Assembly (NCBI GenBank): GCA_945221685.1
Contig: CALYNN010000058.1
Coordinates: 1 to 9,003 of the forward strand
Reading direction: 5' to 3'
DNA length: 9,003 nt
From: an uncultured Clostridia bacterium
Lineage (GTDB): Bacteria; Bacillota; Clostridia; Oscillospirales; Acutalibacteraceae
Positions 1 to 5,990 of this stretch are shown here, piece after piece. Each line of letters begins with the position of its first letter. Within the stretch, counting starts at the first letter, position 1. Below the pieces are notes generated by a model that worked only from the letters and a program-made list of their open reading frames with translations, was not told the DNA's origin and did not search any database. The translations under genes and the position numbers were made by a program.

Positions 1-546
1 AATCTTATTATAATCCTTAAAGCCGTCGGTTTCAACTGCTGAGGATAAATCTATGCAAAAGGGATTAACCTGCCTTATTGCTTTTTTTATATTGCTTTCG
101 TTTATTCCGCCTGCAAGAAAAAAGGGCGTATCAGTTTTTGGAATTAACGACCAGTCAAAGCCTTTTCCCGTACCTGTCCCCGAATCAAAAAGGAAATAAT
201 CGGTATTATATTCCTTAATCCTGCCGAAGTCTTTAGGGTTAAAATACTTAATCACAGGAACTGTTATTTGTTCGCAGACCTGCGGCTCCTCGTTTCCGTG
301 AAGCTGGGCAATATCAATAATACCCTTTCGGGCAAAGGAATTAATATACTCTGCGTCCTCGTTAACAAATACGCCTACCGCTTTTATTTTCGGCGAAAGC
401 CTGCTTTTTAAAAGCTTTGCCTGCTTCTCTGTAATACTGCGGCGAAAGCCTGCCGAAAGAATAAAGCCAACAAAATCGGGTTGAAGCTCGTTAACATAAT
501 CAACATCAATTTCCCTAACAAGTCCGCAAATCTTAATCCTTGCCAT
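1..546 (-). CDS. trpF: Phosphoribosylanthranilate isomerase TrpF (3' end cut by window edge)
   Basis: TrpF isomerises N-(5-phosphoribosyl)anthranilate to CdRP in tryptophan synthesis, in the cytoplasm. I translated the minus strand from the ATG at 544-546 and the frame stays open to base 1, giving 182 residues. The family is about 200 residues long, so roughly the last 20 are missing. Visible family signatures are KICG near the N-terminus with the expected catalytic Cys7, FVNE (60-63), QLHGNE (81-86), LFDSGTGTGKGFDW (119-132) with Asp121 as the likely general acid, the phosphate-binding LAGGI (144-148) and DLSSAVETDG (166-175). The start is supported by a GGAGGAG ribosome binding site at 554-560, 7 nt upstream. 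The first 14 nt overlap the end of trpC in another frame, which suggests translational coupling. The gene also carries a 14-bp direct repeat, listed separately. Confidence 0.95.
   Translation of the reverse strand, partial: MARIKICGLVREIDVDYVNELQPDFVGFILSAGFRRSITEKQAKLLKSRLSPKIKAVGVFVNEDAEYINSFARKGIIDIAQLHGNEEPQVCEQITVPVIKYFNPKDFGRIKEYNTDYFLFDSGTGTGKGFDWSLIPKTDTPFFLAGGINESNIKKAIRQVNPFCIDLSSAVETDGFKDYNKI
391..453. repeat. 14-bp direct repeat inside trpF
   Basis: The plus-strand sequence CGGCGAAAGCCTGC occurs at 391-404 and again exactly at 440-453, offset by 49 bp. The offset is not a multiple of three, so the copies are read in different frames: one encodes part of AGFRR and the other part of SRLSPK. 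Each contains GGCGAAAGCC, which can form a 3-bp stem closed by a GAAA tetraloop. It may be chance in a gene with biased composition. Confidence 0.5.
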
Positions 547-1321
547 ACAAAAGCTCCTCCATCGCCGCTTTTTTATCTGCGGCTCTCATCAGCGTTTCAC
601 CGATAAGCACTGCGTCGGTTTTATTGCTTTGAAGCACCTTTATATCGCCATGGCTTTTAATACCGCTTTCCGATACAAAAATCACATCATCGGGTATCAT
701 TTCTCTAAAGCGGCTTGAATTATTTACATCTACCGAAAAATCCTTAAGATTTCGGTTATTTACGCCGATTATTCTTGCACCTGCCTTTAGTGCCGATTTA
801 ACCTCGGCTTCATCGTGAGCCTCCGTAAGACAGGATATTCCAAGTCCGTCGGCTATTTTAATATATCGTGAAATTGTGTCTGCGTCAAGAAGGGCGCATA
901 TCAAAAGCACCGCCGAAGCGCCCAAAATTTTTGCCTCGTAAATCTGATATTCACACACCGTAAAATCCTTGCGGAGAACAGGTATTGAAACGGCTTCGGC
1001 AATCTCCCTCAAATACTTGTCACTGCCCATAAACCATTTCGGCTCGGTAAGGCAGCTTATACAGCTTGCTCCCGCCGCCTCGTATTCCTTTGCAATTTGA
1101 AGATACGGAAAATCCTCGGCAATTACACCCTTTGATGGTGAAGCCTTTTTCACCTCGCAAATAAAGGAAAGTCCTTCTTTTTTCAGAGCTCCTTCAAATT
1201 CAAAGCTTCCCTTGGGCATTGAAAGTGCCTGAGCCTTAACGGCTTCAAGAGGCTTTTCGGCAATTATTTTTTTGTATCTTTCCTTTGTATAATCGGCAAT
1301 GGTATTTAGGATTGTTGACAT
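533..1321 (-). CDS. trpC: Indole-3-glycerol phosphate synthase TrpC
   Basis: TrpC catalyses ring closure and decarboxylation of CdRP to indole-3-glycerol phosphate. The 262-residue protein has the usual length of a monofunctional enzyme, with a single TIM barrel. By analogy with the well-studied archaeal enzyme, the active-site set is present: Glu56 and Lys58 in EVKKASPSKG, Lys118 in VLRKDF, Glu167 in CLTEAH, Asn188 in GVNNRNL, and Glu218/Ser219 in VSESG. The phosphate-binding AVLIGETLMRA lies at 237-247. The ATG start is preceded by CGGAGA (GGAG at 1330-1333, 8 nt spacer), which lies inside the end of trpD. It begins 3 nt after the trpD stop, and its own end overlaps the trpF start by 14 nt. 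Nothing appears broken or fused, unlike the TrpC-TrpF fusion of E. coli. Confidence 0.97.
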   Translation of the reverse strand: MSTILNTIADYTKERYKKIIAEKPLEAVKAQALSMPKGSFEFEGALKKEGLSFICEVKKASPSKGVIAEDFPYLQIAKEYEAAGASCISCLTEPKWFMGSDKYLREIAEAVSIPVLRKDFTVCEYQIYEAKILGASAVLLICALLDADTISRYIKIADGLGISCLTEAHDEAEVKSALKAGARIIGVNNRNLKDFSVDVNNSSRFREMIPDDVIFVSESGIKSHGDIKVLQSNKTDAVLIGETLMRAADKKAAMEELLYGKD

Positions 1322-1324
1322 TTT

Positions 1325-2338
1325 TTATTCTCCGTTAGTAGTTTTTATAAAGCCTTGAAGCACTTGGTAGCCCTTGCCGGACATAAGCACCTCCTCGGCT
1401 CTTTTAACTGCGGCTTCAAGGCTTATGCCCCTGTTTGCCACATAGATACATGCTCCGGCATTAAGAATTACGGTTGTATTTTGAGCCGCTGTTCCCTTGC
1501 CCTTAAGCACATTTTCGGCTATTTTTGCATTTTCCTCCGGCGTTCCTCCTGCTAATTCCGCCTTGCTTACCCGTTCAAATCCGAACTGCTCGGGAGTAAT
1601 TTCATATTCGGTAATCACACCGTCCCGTACCTCTGCAACTGCCGTGGCACCACAGGCGCTTATTTCATCAAGGCAGTCAAGACCGTGAACAACAAGCGCG
1701 TCTGTAACACCTAATTTAGTTAACGCCCTTGCAATTTTAGGAACATAATCACGGCTGAATACACCCAGCACCATTTGGTTTGCCCTGCCGGGATTAGTTA
1801 AGGGACCGAGAATATTAAACACCGTTCTTATACCAAGCTCCTTGCGCACGGGACCAACAAATCGCATTGCACTGTGATATTTTTGAGCAAAGAAGAAAAC
1901 CATATTGTTTTCTGTGAGGCTTTTTTGCATAACCTCGGGCTCACAGTCGATTTTAACGCCCAAGGCTTCAAGGCAGTCGGCAGTTCCGCAATTTGACGAA
2001 GCAGCGCGGTTGCCGTGCTTTGCAATTCTAATTCCGTCTGCGGCGGCAACAAATGCCGCAACGGTGGAAATGTTAAAGGAGTTGGACTTATCTCCTCCTG
2101 TGCCGACAATATCAAGAGCGTTGCCCTGAATTTCAAAGGGAAGCGCCCTTGAGCGCATACCTGCCGCCGCTCCTGCAATTTCCTCCTCTGTTTCGCCCTT
2201 CATTGCAAGCGCCGTTAAAAACGGGGAAATTATAACCGGAGAAATCTCGCCGCTCATTATTTCATTAATAGCATCCTTTGCTTCATCAAAGGTTAAATCC
2301 TCTTTTGCAATAATTTTGTTAAGTGCTTCCTTAATCAT
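1325..2338 (-). CDS. trpD: Anthranilate phosphoribosyltransferase TrpD
   Basis: TrpD transfers the phosphoribosyl group of PRPP to anthranilate, the second committed step of tryptophan synthesis. The protein has 337 residues, typical of the stand-alone enzyme, which is usually a homodimer. An N-terminal helical domain (about 1-70) precedes the nucleoside phosphoribosyltransferase fold. PRPP and anthranilate sites are visible as DIVGTGGD (76-83), SFNIST (87-92) and KHGNRAASSNCG (107-118), together with the region ending in FNILGPLTNPGRA (174-186), Arg165, and the metal-binding pair Asp224-Glu225 in CLDEIS. The ATG has a GGAGG site at 2347-2351 (8 nt spacer) that lies within the 3' end of trpG; only 3 nt separate the two genes. 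TrpD is not fused to TrpG here, unlike in E. coli. Confidence 0.97.
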   Translation of the reverse strand: MIKEALNKIIAKEDLTFDEAKDAINEIMSGEISPVIISPFLTALAMKGETEEEIAGAAAGMRSRALPFEIQGNALDIVGTGGDKSNSFNISTVAAFVAAADGIRIAKHGNRAASSNCGTADCLEALGVKIDCEPEVMQKSLTENNMVFFFAQKYHSAMRFVGPVRKELGIRTVFNILGPLTNPGRANQMVLGVFSRDYVPKIARALTKLGVTDALVVHGLDCLDEISACGATAVAEVRDGVITEYEITPEQFGFERVSKAELAGGTPEENAKIAENVLKGKGTAAQNTTVILNAGACIYVANRGISLEAAVKRAEEVLMSGKGYQVLQGFIKTTNGE

Positions 2339-2341
2339 TTT

Positions 2342-2908
2342 CTATGCCTCCAAAAAATTTTTCAGTATTGCTTTTCCGTCGGGCGTCATTATTGATTCCG
2401 GGTGAAACTGAACGCCGTATATATTCAAACTCTTATGCTCCACCGCCATTATTTCGCCGTCGTCTGCCCTTGCCGTTACTCTTAAGCAGGAGGGCAGGCT
2501 TTCCTCGTCGGCGGCAAGTGAATGGTACCTTGCAACCCTTATTCTGTCGCCAAGGCCTTTAAAAAGTGTTGATTTGCCGTCTATATCGCAAAGGCTTTGC
2601 TTGCCGTGCATAAGCTCCTTTGCATAGCCGATTTTTCCTCCGAATGCCGCGCATATTGATTGGTGTCCAAGGCACACGCCTAATATTTTTGACTCGCCGC
2701 CAAGCCTTTCCGCAACCTCAATGCAGACTCCCGCCTCCTTGGGCGTTTTCGGTCCGGGAGAAAGAATAATGTATTCGGGTGAAAGCGCCTGTATTTCGTC
2801 AACAGTCATTTCGTCGTTTCTTATAACCTTAATATCGGGATTAATTTCGCCCACAAGCTGATAAAGGTTATACGAAAAGGAATCGTAGTTATCTATTAAA
2901 AGTATCAT
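2342..2908 (-). CDS. trpG: Anthranilate synthase component II (glutamine amidotransferase) TrpG
   Basis: TrpG hydrolyses glutamine and passes ammonia to TrpE for anthranilate formation. The 188-residue protein is a class I glutamine amidotransferase of usual length. It shows the N-terminal LLIDNYDSF motif (3-11), the oxyanion-loop SPGP (50-53), the nucleophile Cys79 in GVCLGHQSI, and the catalytic His169 and Glu171 in VQFHPES. The start codon overlaps the trpE stop as ATGA (2905-2908), and a GGAGGAG site at 2914-2920 sits 5 nt upstream, so it is probably translated in coupling with trpE. Position in the operon argues for TrpG. Such subunits can also serve as PabA in folate synthesis, and whether a separate pabA exists cannot be seen here. 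Confidence 0.96.
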   Translation of the reverse strand: MILLIDNYDSFSYNLYQLVGEINPDIKVIRNDEMTVDEIQALSPEYIILSPGPKTPKEAGVCIEVAERLGGESKILGVCLGHQSICAAFGGKIGYAKELMHGKQSLCDIDGKSTLFKGLGDRIRVARYHSLAADEESLPSCLRVTARADDGEIMAVEHKSLNIYGVQFHPESIMTPDGKAILKNFLEA

Positions 2909-4371
2909 ACCTGCTCCTCCGTACTTTGCTTCAGTGCAGTAATTACTGCCTGTGCCTTGTTAATACATTCCTGCTGCTCCTTTTCCGCAACGGAGTCGGC
3001 AACTATTCCTGCCCCGGAGCGAACATAAACTTTGCCGTTTTTCTTAAAAGCAATGCGAATTGCAATGCAGGTATCAAGATTTCCCGTTAAATCAATATAG
3101 CCGATACAGCCGCCGTATATTCCGCGCTTGTTGTTTTCAAGCTCATTAATTATTTCCATAGCTCTTATTTTCGGCGCTCCCGAAAGAGTGCCTGCCGGCA
3201 AAACAGCGTCAACGGCGTCAAGCGCTGATTTATCCTCTTTTATTTCACCCTTAACCGTTGAGCCGATATGCATAACATGGGAAAATCTTAATATCTGATG
3301 ATATTTGTCAACCTTAACCGTGCCGAAGCTGCTGATTTTTCCTAAATCGTTTCTGCCTAAATCCACAAGCATATTGTGCTCGGCAAGCTCCTTTTCGTCC
3401 TTAAGCAGCTCTCGCTCAAGCGCCTCGTCCTCTTCCTTTATTTTTCCCCTTGGTCTTGTGCCTGCAAGGGGATAGGTGTAAAGCGTTTTGCCGTCAAGCT
3501 TTACAAGAGTTTCGGGAGAGGCTCCTGCGATTTCTATATCATCGCTTGAAAAATAAAACATATAGGGCGACGGATTAAGCCTGCGCAAAATTTCGTAGGT
3601 ATAAAGGAGAGAGCCCTCCATCTCCGCTTCAAGTCGGTTTGAAAGCACCACCTGAAAAATATCGCCCTCGCGGATGTAGTGCTTCGCCCTTTCAACCATA
3701 TTGCAATATTCATCCTTGCTGAACAACGGCCTAAATTCCGATTTCAATACAGGCCTCGGGGGTATATCCTCCTGACCGTTTTCTATTAAATTCTTCATTA
3801 TTTCTATTTGCTTTGACGCAATTTTGTAGCTGCTTTCAACATCCTTTGTTAAAAGATTTGCAATAAGGATTATTTTTTTATCTCTGTTGTCAAAGGCGAT
3901 TACACGGTCAAAAAGCATAAGGTCAACATCCTTAAAGCTTCCGTCGTCCCGGGCGTCGAGCTTCAGCGACGGCTCGCTGTACTTAATGTAATCATATGAG
4001 AAGTAGCCTACAAGACCGCCTGTAAATGTTGGCAGATAATCAAGTCGCGGACTTTTATGCTCCTGCAAAATCTCCTTAATGTATTTGCGCGGATTATCCT
4101 CAATATGCTTTACGCCGTATTCGTCAATTACCGTTACCTGTGAGTTAATACAGCTAATCTCTGCCTTGGGGTCAAATCCTAAAAAGGTATAGCGTCCTGT
4201 TTCGTTTTCATCCTCCGCCGATTCAAGCATATAGCAGTGGGAGCTGAAGCCTTTCAGCTTTTTCAGCACCTGCACTGCAGACGCCGTCATAGGAATTTCG
4301 GTGCTCAGCGGAACGGCCTTATAATCCATATAAAGCTCTTTTACTTCGTTAAGACTCGGTTTAATGTTCAT
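2905..4371 (-). CDS. trpE: Anthranilate synthase component I TrpE
   Basis: TrpE converts chorismate to anthranilate using ammonia delivered by TrpG. The 488-residue protein has the usual length and architecture. An N-terminal domain carries the tryptophan-binding MLES motif (48-51, Ser51), which is followed after a short gap by RYTFLG. The chorismate-binding domain starts near residue 210. Within it are NPSPYMFY (266-273, also part of the inhibitor site in known enzymes), ASPETLV (284-290), PLAGTRPRG (301-309), EHNMLVDLGRND (331-342), LPAGTLSGAPK (391-401) and GAGIVADS (453-460). The retained MLES and NPSPYMFY segments favour TrpE over PabB and suggest feedback inhibition by tryptophan. The ATG has an AGGAG site at 4380-4384 with an 8 nt spacer. 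It is the first gene of the operon, about 70 nt after the T-box terminator. Confidence 0.97.
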   Translation of the reverse strand: MNIKPSLNEVKELYMDYKAVPLSTEIPMTASAVQVLKKLKGFSSHCYMLESAEDENETGRYTFLGFDPKAEISCINSQVTVIDEYGVKHIEDNPRKYIKEILQEHKSPRLDYLPTFTGGLVGYFSYDYIKYSEPSLKLDARDDGSFKDVDLMLFDRVIAFDNRDKKIILIANLLTKDVESSYKIASKQIEIMKNLIENGQEDIPPRPVLKSEFRPLFSKDEYCNMVERAKHYIREGDIFQVVLSNRLEAEMEGSLLYTYEILRRLNPSPYMFYFSSDDIEIAGASPETLVKLDGKTLYTYPLAGTRPRGKIKEEDEALERELLKDEKELAEHNMLVDLGRNDLGKISSFGTVKVDKYHQILRFSHVMHIGSTVKGEIKEDKSALDAVDAVLPAGTLSGAPKIRAMEIINELENNKRGIYGGCIGYIDLTGNLDTCIAIRIAFKKNGKVYVRSGAGIVADSVAEKEQQECINKAQAVITALKQSTEEQV

Positions 4372-4442
4372 TTCTTCATCTCCTGTTTAATTTTCACCTT
4401 GCAGAAAATGAGAAATAATCAATTGCGGTATAAATTCGAAAA

Positions 4443-4480
4443 ATAAAAAAGCCCTTGACAGTATAAAAATACTGTCAAGG
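4443..4480 (-). terminator. T-box leader terminator hairpin
   Basis: On the minus strand CCTTGACAGTAT (4469-4480) and ATACTGTCAAGG (4453-4464) form a perfect 12-bp stem with a TTTT loop, followed by GC and six T residues (4445-4450). This is an intrinsic terminator upstream of trpE. Its 5' arm contains CCTTGA (4475-4480), which is also needed by the antiterminator, so the two structures exclude each other. Confidence 0.95.
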
Positions 4481-4510
4481 ACGAAAATACTTTTCGCGGT
4501 GCCACCTTGA
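4475..4510 (-). promoter_or_regulatory. T-box antiterminator with conserved T-box sequence
   Basis: The minus strand contains AAGGTGGCACCGCG at 4495-4508, matching the T-box consensus AGGGTGGNACCGCG apart from one base. TCAAGG (4505-4510) pairs perfectly with CCTTGA (4475-4480) to make the outer helix. CGAAAA/TTTTCG (4491-4496 and 4482-4487) makes the inner hairpin with a GTA loop. The TGGC in the bulge would pair with the GCCA 3' end of an uncharged tRNA. A C at the variable position fits a G discriminator base, which bacterial tRNA-Trp has. Pairing stabilises this fold over the terminator. Confidence 0.95.
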
Positions 4511-4731
4511 TTTATGGACCTACCATACGCTCTGCAAGATACTATCATATCTCCGGCCACTAACGCAGGCCCTCGCGTCACAGAATACTCGGCTTTCGCC
4601 TTTGACTGTGCCCTCAGCGGTCCATTTAACAAGCCGTTTACTGCCCTATTCCCAGCAACAAGGGCTCTCTGCGAGTTCGTTTCCTGTTTTTATCTCCGCT
4701 TCAACGGTTTAGTAATTCAATTGTTACTACC

Positions 4732-4759
4732 ATTATATCAAAATAATTTTGTTTGTCAA
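4732..4759 (-). promoter_or_regulatory. trp operon promoter
   Basis: The minus strand has TTGACA at 4754-4759 and TATAAT at 4732-4737, both exact consensus for the housekeeping sigma factor, with a 16-bp spacer. Transcription should begin near 4725, just before the T-box Stem I. Such a strong promoter fits control mainly by attenuation in the leader; I see no obvious operator palindrome over it. Confidence 0.9.
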
Positions 4760-4865
4760 CACAAAAAATTAAATCATTTCAACTTGTTTCGGCGGTTTTC
4801 AACAAAAAAAGTGTATAATGTGCAAAAAATTGTCTGTTTTTCGTAAACTTATCAATGAAAATTTC

Positions 4866-4894
4866 TTGAATTCAGTGGAAAAAAGTGTTAAAAT
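4866..4894 (+). promoter_or_regulatory. Promoter of the PHP phosphoesterase gene
   Basis: TTGAAT (4866-4871) and TAAAAT (4889-4894) are separated by 17 bp. TG at 4886-4887 forms an extended -10 element (TGTTAAAAT). Four of six and five of six bases match consensus. Transcription would start near 4901, leaving an untranslated leader of about 140 nt. A TATAAT at 4814-4819 is an alternative, but no -35 match lies at the right distance. Confidence 0.7.
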
Positions 4895-4900
4895 AAATGT

Positions 4901-5043
4901 TGTAGTGTTGCAAGTTCGGGCAAACTGATATATAGGCAGAAATCTTTTCACACCGCGCATTATTTACTAAATGATTATTGCAGACGGTTTGCCTTGGGCA
5001 ACAGTTTATTTGCAAATATCCACTGCTTTGAAAGGGGTTTATT
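4901..5043 (+). other. Possibly structured 5' leader of the PHP gene
   Basis: This untranslated stretch has several potential pairings. GGGCAAAC (4918-4925) can pair with GTTTGCCT (4987-4994). Alternatively AAACTG (4922-4927) can pair with CAGTTT (5002-5007), directly stacked on the small hairpin TTGCC-TTG-GGCAA (4989-5001). The two options share bases and exclude each other. CTTTTCA (4944-4950) can pair with TGAAAGG (5029-5035), which would mask the ribosome binding site. I do not recognise a known riboswitch class, and pairings of this length can arise by chance. Confidence 0.35.
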
Positions 5044-5934
5044 ATGGCAGCAGATTTACATTGCCACACAAAGCTGAGCGACGGCTCGGTAGGAATTGAA
5101 GATTTAATTATTATTGCGCAGAAAAGCGGAATCGGCACCATTGCCATAACAGACCACGACTGCCTTGCAGGAACCGTAAGAGGTCAGGTTATCGGAAAGC
5201 GCTACGGAGTAGAAATTATTCCGGGTGTTGAGCTTTCTGCTTTTGATTACGAGGCAGGCAAAAAGGTTCATATTCTATGCTACCTTGCCGAAAAGCCGGA
5301 CAGGCTTGAGGGCCTGTGCAAAAGAACCTCGGTTGCTCGTAAAAGAGCAGGTCAGATAATGATGCTTAAGGTAGCCGCAAGATTTCCTGTTTCTACCGAC
5401 TTTATTATCAGCCACGCCTCCGGCTCAACAAATCTTTTTAAGCAGCATATTATGCACGCGCTGATGGACGCCGGCTATACAAACGAAATTTTCGGTGACT
5501 TGTACCACGCTCTGTTTTCAAGAGAAAGCGAAACAAATCTTCTTGCGCCGGTAAAGTATCCCGATGTTAAAGAGGTTATCGAGGAGGTACACGGTGCAGG
5601 CGGAATTGCAGTTTTGGCTCACCCTGCCTTTTACGATAATTTTGACGAGATAGACAAATATATCGAAATGGGAATTGACGGAATTGAGGTATGGCACCCA
5701 TCCGCCGGCGACGAGGTTATTGAAAGGCTTTCAAAAATCTGCAAAAAGAACAAGCTTTTGATGACCGGCGGCTCGGATTTCCACGGTATTTACGGCGGAA
5801 AGCCTGTTACCCTCGGCACATGCACCACGCCTGATGAGCATATTGAAAAGCTTAAGGGATATAAGGCAAAGAAAAAGAGAGCCCAACGCAAAGCCGAAAA
5901 GGAAGCCGCAAAAAAATCAGAAGAAGATAAATAG
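5044..5934 (+). CDS. PHP-domain phosphoesterase, YciV/TrpH (RNase AM)-like
   Basis: This 296-residue cytoplasmic protein belongs to the PHP superfamily of metal-dependent phosphoesterases. The metal ligands are visible in order: DLHCH (His6, His8) with Asp13, TDHD (37-39), Glu63 in PGVELS, His76 in VHILCY, His193 in LAHP, and Asp245/His247 in GSDFH. Length and motif spacing match, from memory, E. coli YciV (TrpH, now Rnm or RNase AM) and related 3',5'-nucleotide bisphosphate phosphatases. The likely reactions are therefore 5'-end RNA trimming or pAp-type nucleotide hydrolysis, but substrate is inferred. Residues from about 264 form a Lys/Ala/Glu-rich tail, probably helical or disordered. AAAGGGG at 5031-5037 precedes the ATG by 6 nt. 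It is transcribed divergently from trp and ends in its own terminator, so it appears monocistronic. Confidence 0.9.
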   Translation: MAADLHCHTKLSDGSVGIEDLIIIAQKSGIGTIAITDHDCLAGTVRGQVIGKRYGVEIIPGVELSAFDYEAGKKVHILCYLAEKPDRLEGLCKRTSVARKRAGQIMMLKVAARFPVSTDFIISHASGSTNLFKQHIMHALMDAGYTNEIFGDLYHALFSRESETNLLAPVKYPDVKEVIEEVHGAGGIAVLAHPAFYDNFDEIDKYIEMGIDGIEVWHPSAGDEVIERLSKICKKNKLLMTGGSDFHGIYGGKPVTLGTCTTPDEHIEKLKGYKAKKKRAQRKAEKEAAKKSEEDK

Positions 5935-5948
5935 CACATATAAATCAT

Positions 5949-5984
5949 AAAGCCGTTTGAGCATTTTGTTCAAACGGCTTTTTT
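5949..5984 (+). terminator. Intrinsic terminator after the PHP gene
   Basis: AAAGCCGTTTGA (5949-5960) and TCAAACGGCTTT (5970-5981) form a 12-bp perfect stem with a 9-nt loop and run into six T residues on the plus strand. The gene on the other strand ends at 5991, so the hairpin may also end that convergent transcript. On the minus strand, however, the T tract is only three bases before it is broken. Confidence 0.9.
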
Positions 5985-5990
5985 GTTGCA

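Larger units (their letters stand above)
4443..4725 (-). ncRNA. Tryptophan-specific T-box riboswitch, trp operon leader
   Basis: This is the leader RNA of the trpEGDCF transcript, which senses uncharged tRNA-Trp and permits read-through when tryptophan is short. Reading 5' to 3' on the minus strand, the basal helix AGCGG (4696-4700) pairs with CCGCT (4616-4620). AGAGAG (4665-4670) is the Stem I distal bulge motif. GCCCT/AGGGC (4661-4665 with 4643-4647) closes an apical loop with GCTGGGAA (4649-4656). The specifier codon UGG (4622-4624) sits one base before the basal helix. A Stem II-like element pairs CACAG (4606-4610) with CTGTG (4579-4583). The hairpin ACGC/GCGT (4575-4578, 4563-4566) has loop GGCC (4568-4571) that can pair with GGCC (4555-4558), as in the Stem IIA/B pseudoknot. 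Antiterminator and terminator follow. The 5' end is inferred from the promoter. Confidence 0.95.

Noticed and set aside
1828..2178. 116-codon open frame on the minus strand within trpD
   Set aside because: It is an out-of-frame shadow of trpD, whose motifs are continuous across the region.
4387..4632. 81-codon open frame on the minus strand across the T-box leader
   Set aside because: It overlaps the T-box pseudoknot, antiterminator and terminator, whose structure explains the sequence, and it resembles no known protein.
4814..4819. TATAAT as an alternative promoter for the PHP gene
   Set aside because: No TTGACA-like hexamer lies 16-18 bp upstream and there is no extended -10 TG at the right spacing; the 4866-4894 promoter is better.
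4514..4846. 110-codon open frame on the plus strand opposite the T-box
   Set aside because: It is antisense to the structured leader and crosses the trp promoter; composition and translation do not look like a real protein.
4918..4993. c-di-GMP-I (GEMM) riboswitch suggested by GGGCAAAC and a later GGTTTGCC
   Set aside because: The other conserved parts of that class, such as the GACGCAAAGCC segment and its tetraloop receptor, are absent.
4971..5099. Possible leader peptide upstream of the PHP gene containing one Trp codon (starting MIIADGLPW)
   Set aside because: There is no ribosome binding site before the ATG, only one Trp codon, and the frame runs out of phase into the PHP gene.
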